Assembly: GCF_964656455.1 (NCBI RefSeq)
Contig: NC_135714.1
Span: forward strand, 167,354,243 to 167,418,242
DNA: 64,000 nt
Direction of reading: 5' to 3'
DNA from: Halichoerus grypus
Taxonomy: Eukaryota > Chordata > Mammalia > Carnivora > Phocidae
Part shown: positions 58,820 through 64,000 of the stretch, in pieces
Layout of the letters: each line of letters opens with the position of its first letter
How positions within the stretch are numbered: position 1 is the stretch's first letter
Program-made: the position numbers and the translations under genes
Notes under the pieces: model-generated
Database searches by the model: none
What the model saw: the letters and a program-made list of their open reading frames with translations, nothing else
What the model was told of the DNA's origin: nothing

Positions 58820-61800
58820 AGAACGCTTGCTATTAGACTTCCATGCAAAAGTGGGGCCGCAGTGCTAGCTTCATGAAACAAGTGGGGAGTCGTGTTCTGT
58901 CTTCTGCCGGGGCCTGAGTCCCACACGGAAAATGGGTCTGGACTCCCTTGCAGTGCTCTCACGCACGCACACAACAAAATGCTGCCACCCTCAGGAGCAG
59001 CTGTTTTACCTGCAGCACAGGCTTTCAACCGAGTTTTTCCTTCGAGTTAGGTGGCTGTGTTTAAGCCTGCACACACACCCTGGGCAATGGTACTAGCCCC
59101 ATAACCATGATGTGATTTGAGAGCTGCCTTCTGTACCGGCCTGTCTCTCCCCGATATTACGATATTGAAACCGTCCCAGGGCTCTCAGCCACAGTACACC
59201 CTAAACTGCTTCGCCCACACAGAGGTCGACGGTAGCTAAAGCACGGCTTCTCTCCAGTGTTGTTTCTTCGAGTTACAACGCTAGCTATTAGACTTCCATG
59301 CAAAAGTGGGGCTGCCGTGCTAGCGTGATGAAACACATGGGGAGTCGTGTTCTGCCTTTCGCTGGGGCCTGAGTCTCACTCGCAAAAAGCTTTGGACTCC
59401 CTTGCAGTGCTCTCACGCACGCACACAACAAAATGCTTGCACCCTCAGGAGCAGCTCTTTTACCTGCAGCACAGGCTCTCTACCGAGTTTTTCCTTCGAG
59501 TTAGGTGGCTGTGTTTAAGCCTGCACACACCCACGGGGCAACGGAACTAGCCCCATAACCATGTAGTGAGTTCAGATCTGCCTTATGTGCCAGCCTGTCT
59601 CTCCCCCGATATGATGAAATGGAAACCGTCCCCAGGCTCTCAGCCACAGTACACCCTAAACTGCTTCGCCCACAGAGAGGTCGACGGTAGCTAAAGCACG
59701 GTTTCTCTACAGTGTTGTTTCTCCGAGTTAGAAAGCTAGCTGTTAGACTTCCATGCAAAAGTGGGGCCGCAGTCCTAGCTTCATGGAGCAAGTGGGGAGT
59801 CGTGTTCTGGCTTCTTCCGGGGCCTGGGTCTCACAAGGAAAATGCTTTTGGACTCACTTGCAGTGCGCTCACGCATGCACACAGCAAAATGCGTCCACCC
59901 TGAGGCATGGCTCTTTTAGCCGAAGCAGGAATTCCCTACAGAGTTGTTCCTTTGAGTTAGGTGGTTGGCTTTAGGCCTGCAGGCACCCCCGGGGCAAGGG
60001 CACTAGCCTCATCAACCAGAGGTGACTTGAGAGCTGCCTTCCGCACCGGCCTGTTTCTCACTCCATTTCACGTCTGGGACCCTTTCCCCGGTCTCTCGTA
60101 CACGAGCAGGGTCAAATTCCTCCTGCTTCAGGAACGGCAATGTTAACTCAAGCGCAGTCACTCGAGAGGATTGATTCTTGGTGTTAGTAGCCTGGGAACT
60201 CGGCATCCAGGCACACAGGGTACAGCAGTGCTAATCTCCTCAAACAAGAGGTGAGTCGACAGCAGCCTTCCTTCCAGGCCTGCTTCTCACTCCGAGTTAC
60301 GTTTAGGTTCCATTTCTCATGCTTTCACAAAAACACACAACAGATGAAGTGCACGCTCAAGAAGGGCGATCTTTGCTGAGGCACGGGTTCTCTACAGTTT
60401 TGTTCCTTTGCGTTGCGTGGATGGCACTGAGGACTCCACGCACACACGGGAGAGCCGATCTCGTTTCCCGAAACAAGAGTTGAGTCCATAGGGGCCTTCT
60501 GGCCATGATTATTTCTCCCTCCGAATTCGGCTGGGACTCCTTCCCCAGGTTTGCACTCAAGCAGACTTGAAAATGCTGCCACCCTGTGGAGAGGCGAAGG
60601 AGCTGAAGCTGGGGTTCTTGAGCGGCTTCTTTCTGCCAAATCAGTGTGGAGCCCTTAGCATTCCTATGCACACATGGAGCCGAAGTGTTAGCTTCAGGTA
60701 ACAAGAGCTGAGTCGAGAGGAGCCTTCTGGCCCGGACTCCTTCTCCCTCGGTTTCACGTAAGGAACCCGTTCCTCAGGCTCTCACCCACGGTAGCCTGGA
60801 AAGTGCTTCCTCCCTCAGAGAGGTGGATGGTAGCTAAAGCACGGTTTCTCTACCGTGTTGTTTCTTCCAGGGAGAACGCTAGCGATTAGATTTCCATGCA
60901 AAAGTAGGGCCGCAGTGCTAGCTAAATGAAACACACGGGGAGTCGTCTTCTGCCTTTTGCTGGGGCCTGAGTCTCACTCGCAGAAACTTTGGACTCCCTT
61001 GCAGTCCTCTCACGCACGCACACAACCAAATGCTTCCACCCTCAGGAGCGGCTGTTTGAGCTGAAGCACGGATTCTCTACCGTGTTTTTCCTTTGAGTTA
61101 GGTGGCTGTCTTTCAGCCTGCACACACACCCAGGGCAACGGTACTAGCCCCATAACCATGATGTGAGTTGAGAGCTGCCTTCTGTACCGGCCTGTCTCTC
61201 CCCCGATTTTACAAAATGGAAAATGTCCCCAGGCTCTCAGCCACAGTACACCCTAAACTGCTTCGCCCACAGAGAGGTCGACGGTAGCTAAAGCACGGTT
61301 TCTCTACTGTGTAGTTTCTTCGAGTTCGAACGCTAGCTCTTAGACTTCCATGCAAATGTGGGGCTGCCGTGCTAGCTTGGTAAAACACATGGGGAGTCGT
61401 GTTCTGCCTTTCGCTGGGGCCTGAGTCTCACTCGCAAAATGCTTTGGACTCCCTTGCAGTGCTCTCACGCACGCACACAACAAAAGGCTTCCACCCTTAG
61501 GAGCAGCTGTTTTACCTGCAGCTCGGATTCCCTACCGAGTTTTTCCTTCGAGTTAAGTGGCTGTCTTTAAGCCTGCACACACCCACGGGGCAACGGAACT
61601 AGCCCCTTAAGCATGTAGTGAGTTGAGAGCTGCCTTCTGTACCGGACTGTCTCTCCCCCTATATTCCGAAATGGAAACCGTCCCCAGGCTGCCAGCCACA
61701 GTACACCCTAAACTGCTTCGCCCACACAGAGGTCGACGGTAGCTAAAGCACGGCTTCTCTACAGTGTTGTTTCTTCGACTTAGAACGCTAGCTATTAGAC

Positions 61801-64000
61801 TTCCCTGAAAAGTGGCGAGGCGTGCTAGCTTGATGAAACACATGGGGAGTGGTGTTCTGCCTTTCGCTGGGGCCTGAGTCTCACTCGCAGAAAGCTTTGG
61901 ACTCCCTTGCAGTGCTCTCACGCACGCACACAACAAAATGCTTCCACCCTCCGGAGCAGCTGTTTTACCTGCAGCACAGGCTCTCTACCGAGTTTTTCCT
62001 TCGAGTTAGGTGGCTGTGTTTAAGCCTGCACACACACCCTGGGCAACGGTAGTAGCCCCATAACCATGATGTGAGTTGAGAGCTGCCTTCTGTGCCGGCC
62101 TGTCCCTCCACCGATATTATGATATTGAAACCGTCCCAGGGCTCCCAACCTCAGTACACCCTAAACTGCTTCGCCCTCAGAGAGGTCGACGGTAGCTAAA
62201 GCACGGTTTCTCTACAGTGTTGTTTCTTCGACTTAGAAAGCTAACTATCAGACTTCCATGCAAAAGTGGGGCCGCAGTATTAGATTCATGGAGCAAGTGG
62301 GGAGTCGTGTTCTGGCTTCTTCTGGGGCCTGGGTCTCACAAGGAAAATGCTTTTGGACTCACTTGCTGTGCACTCACGCATGCCCACCACACAATGCGTC
62401 CACCCTGAGGCATGGCTCTTTTAGCCGAAGCAGGAATTCTCTACAGAGTTGTTCCTTTGAGTTAGGCGGTTGGCTTATGGCCTGCAGGAACACACGGGGC
62501 AAGGGTACTGGCCTCATAAACAAGAGGTGAGTTGAGAGCTGCCTTCCGCACCGGCCTGTTTCTCACTCCATTTCACGTATGGGACCCTTTCCCCGGTCTC
62601 TCATACACGAACACTATACAACTCCTGCGGCTTCAGGAACTGCAATGTTAGCTAAAGCGCAGTAAAGCTACAGCATTGATTCTTGGTGTTAGTAGTCTGG
62701 TAGGCGAATGAGCTGCACCTGGGATTCTTGACAGGCTTGTTTCTTCCCAGTCAGTGTCGAGCACATAGCATTCCAAGCACACATGGAGCAGTAGTGTTAG
62801 CTTCAGGTAGCAAGAGCTGAGTCCAGAGGTGCCTTCTGCCCGGACCTATTTCTCCCTTGGTTTCACGTATGGAACCCGTTCCCCAGGCTCTCAGCCACGG
62901 TACTCCGTGTAATACTTCCTCCATCTAGAGGTCGACGGTAGCTAAAGCAGGGTTTCTCTACAGTGTTGTTTCTTCGAGTTAGAACACTAGCTGTTAGACT
63001 TCCATGCAAAAGTGGGGCTGCCGTGCTAGCGTGATGAAACACATGGGGAGTCGTGTTCTGCCTTCTGCTGGGGCCTGAGGCTCACTCACAAAAGGCTTTG
63101 GACTCCCTTGCAGGGCTCTCATGCACGCACACAACATAATGCTTCCACCTTCAAGAGCGGCTCTTTTAGCTGAAGCATGGATTCTCCAGCGAGTTTTTCC
63201 TTCGAGTTAGGCGGTTTTCATGAAGCCTGCACACACACCCGGGGCAACGGTACTAGCCCCATAACCATGGTGTGAGTTGAGAGCTGCCTTCTCTCCGGCC
63301 TGTCTCTCCCTCGATTTTAGGAAACGGAACCCGTCCCCAGGCTCTCACCCACCGTACACCCTAAACTGCTTCCTCCCACACAGAGGTCGTCGGTAGCTAA
63401 AGCACGGTTTCTCTTCAGTGTTGTTTCTCCGAGTTAGAACGCTTGCTATTAATGTCCACAATAGCCAAACTGTGGAAAGAGCCAAGATGTCCACCAACAG
63501 ATGAATGGATAAAGAAGAGGGGGTATATATATATATATATATACAATGGAATATTATGCAGCCATCAAAAGGAATGAGATCTTGCCCTCTGCAACGACGT
63601 GGATGGAACTGGAGGGTATCATGCTGAGCGAAATAAGTCAAACAGAGAAAGACATGTATCATATGACCTCACTGATATGAGGAATTCTTAATCTCAGGAA
63701 ACAAACTGAGGGTTGCTGGAGTGGGGGCTGGGGTGGGAGGGATGGGGTCACTGGGTGTTGGACACTGGGGAGGGTATGTGTTCTGGTAAGCGCTGTGAAT
63801 TGTGCAAGACTGTTGAATCTCAGATCTGTACCTCTGAAACAAATAATGCAATATATGTTAAGAAAGAAAAAAAGAAGAAGAAGAATGTAGCAGGAGGGGA
63901 AGAATGAAGGGGGGAAAATCGGAGGGGGAAAAGAACCATGAGAGACGATGGACTCTGAAAAACAAACTGAGGGTTCTAGAGGGGAGGGGGGTGGGAGGAT
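58820..64000 (+). repeat. Satellite unit G (cut by window end)
   Basis: The last unit in view stops 549 bp into its L1. It has private changes in the alpha block (aggcgaaggagctg near 60594, ggccatgattatttc near 60502) and the longest TA tract of the L1 copies. Confidence 0.92.
63452..64000 (+). mobile_element. Same L1 in unit G (3' end outside window)
   Basis: Ten TA units, the longest tract. It has the standard catgctgagcg. The tail and right target duplication lie beyond the window. Confidence 0.95.

Larger units (their letters stand above)
28656..64000 (+). repeat. Macrosatellite array, right block (continues past window)
   Basis: This is a head-to-tail array of a unit of about 5,335 bp. 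Equivalent landmarks recur at 28968, 34302, 39638, 44973, 54013 and 59347, with spacings of 5,334, 5,336, 5,335, 9,040 and 5,334. The 9,040 step is two units minus a deletion of about 1.63 kb. Units are nearly identical; most differ at scattered single bases. The array is more GC-rich than the island and keeps many CpG-containing words (gtcgac, cgtgctagc). There is no gene. Open frames of up to 115 codons recur only because the copies are nearly identical. I do not recognise the family. Confidence 0.96.

Noticed and set aside
28656..64000. D4Z4/DUX-type or DXZ4-type macrosatellite identity
   Set aside because: No homeobox frame is present and no convincing CTCF-type motif is seen. The internal 228 bp monomer structure is not what I know of D4Z4.

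Overview
This window is nuclear DNA of a caniform carnivore, probably an arctoid (bear, seal or mustelid group). The evidence is eight tRNA-Lys-derived CAN-SINEs with the typical (AATAA)n/AATCTTT tails and several carnivore-type L1 3' ends. No protein-coding gene, rRNA, tRNA gene or CRISPR array could be supported. The open reading frames are short and are either shadows of repeats or the C-terminal remnant of L1 ORF2.

About 61 percent of the window is one macrosatellite in two blocks of the same orientation, 1-3571 and 28656-64000 (continuing past the window end). Its unit is about 5,335 bp and shows four nested levels. (1) The basic monomer is about 228 bp (ladder spacing 225-231). (2) Monomers mostly alternate between two types, giving a 455 bp dimer. 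(3) Eleven monomers form a block of about 2.5 kb, called alpha here. (4) Each unit joins one alpha block to a diverged copy, beta, which has lost about 394 bp (leaving a 59 bp monomer stub) and gained a 0.7 kb 5'-truncated L1 with a 16 bp target-site duplication. The arithmetic closes: 2 x 2,506 - 394 + 719 = 5,337. The same L1 sits at the same base in six units, so it inserted once and was then amplified with the unit. One unit junction (about 48880) carries a 1.63 kb deletion, explained by unequal crossing-over between monomers, that removed the L1 site.

Positions 3572-28655 form a 25 kb AT-rich island of ordinary gene-free mammalian DNA. It holds CAN-SINEs, MIR and L2 fragments, a MER5A nested in a MIR, a twin-primed L1 with an inverted 5' part, an old L1 ORF2 fragment split by a SINE, and (CA)n tracts. 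The island replaces 1,455 bp of satellite unit (including the L1 site), and the flanking satellite is in the same orientation. The satellite is visibly more diverged at both island edges than inside the array.

The most interesting content is the satellite itself: its hierarchical construction, the L1 used as a molecular time-stamp, signs of exchange between units (a four-gamete violation only 460 bp apart), the deletion unit, and G-quadruplex-capable L1 3' UTR sequence repeated with each full unit. I do not recognise the satellite as a named family, and its chromosomal position (centromeric, subtelomeric or interstitial) cannot be told from the sequence.
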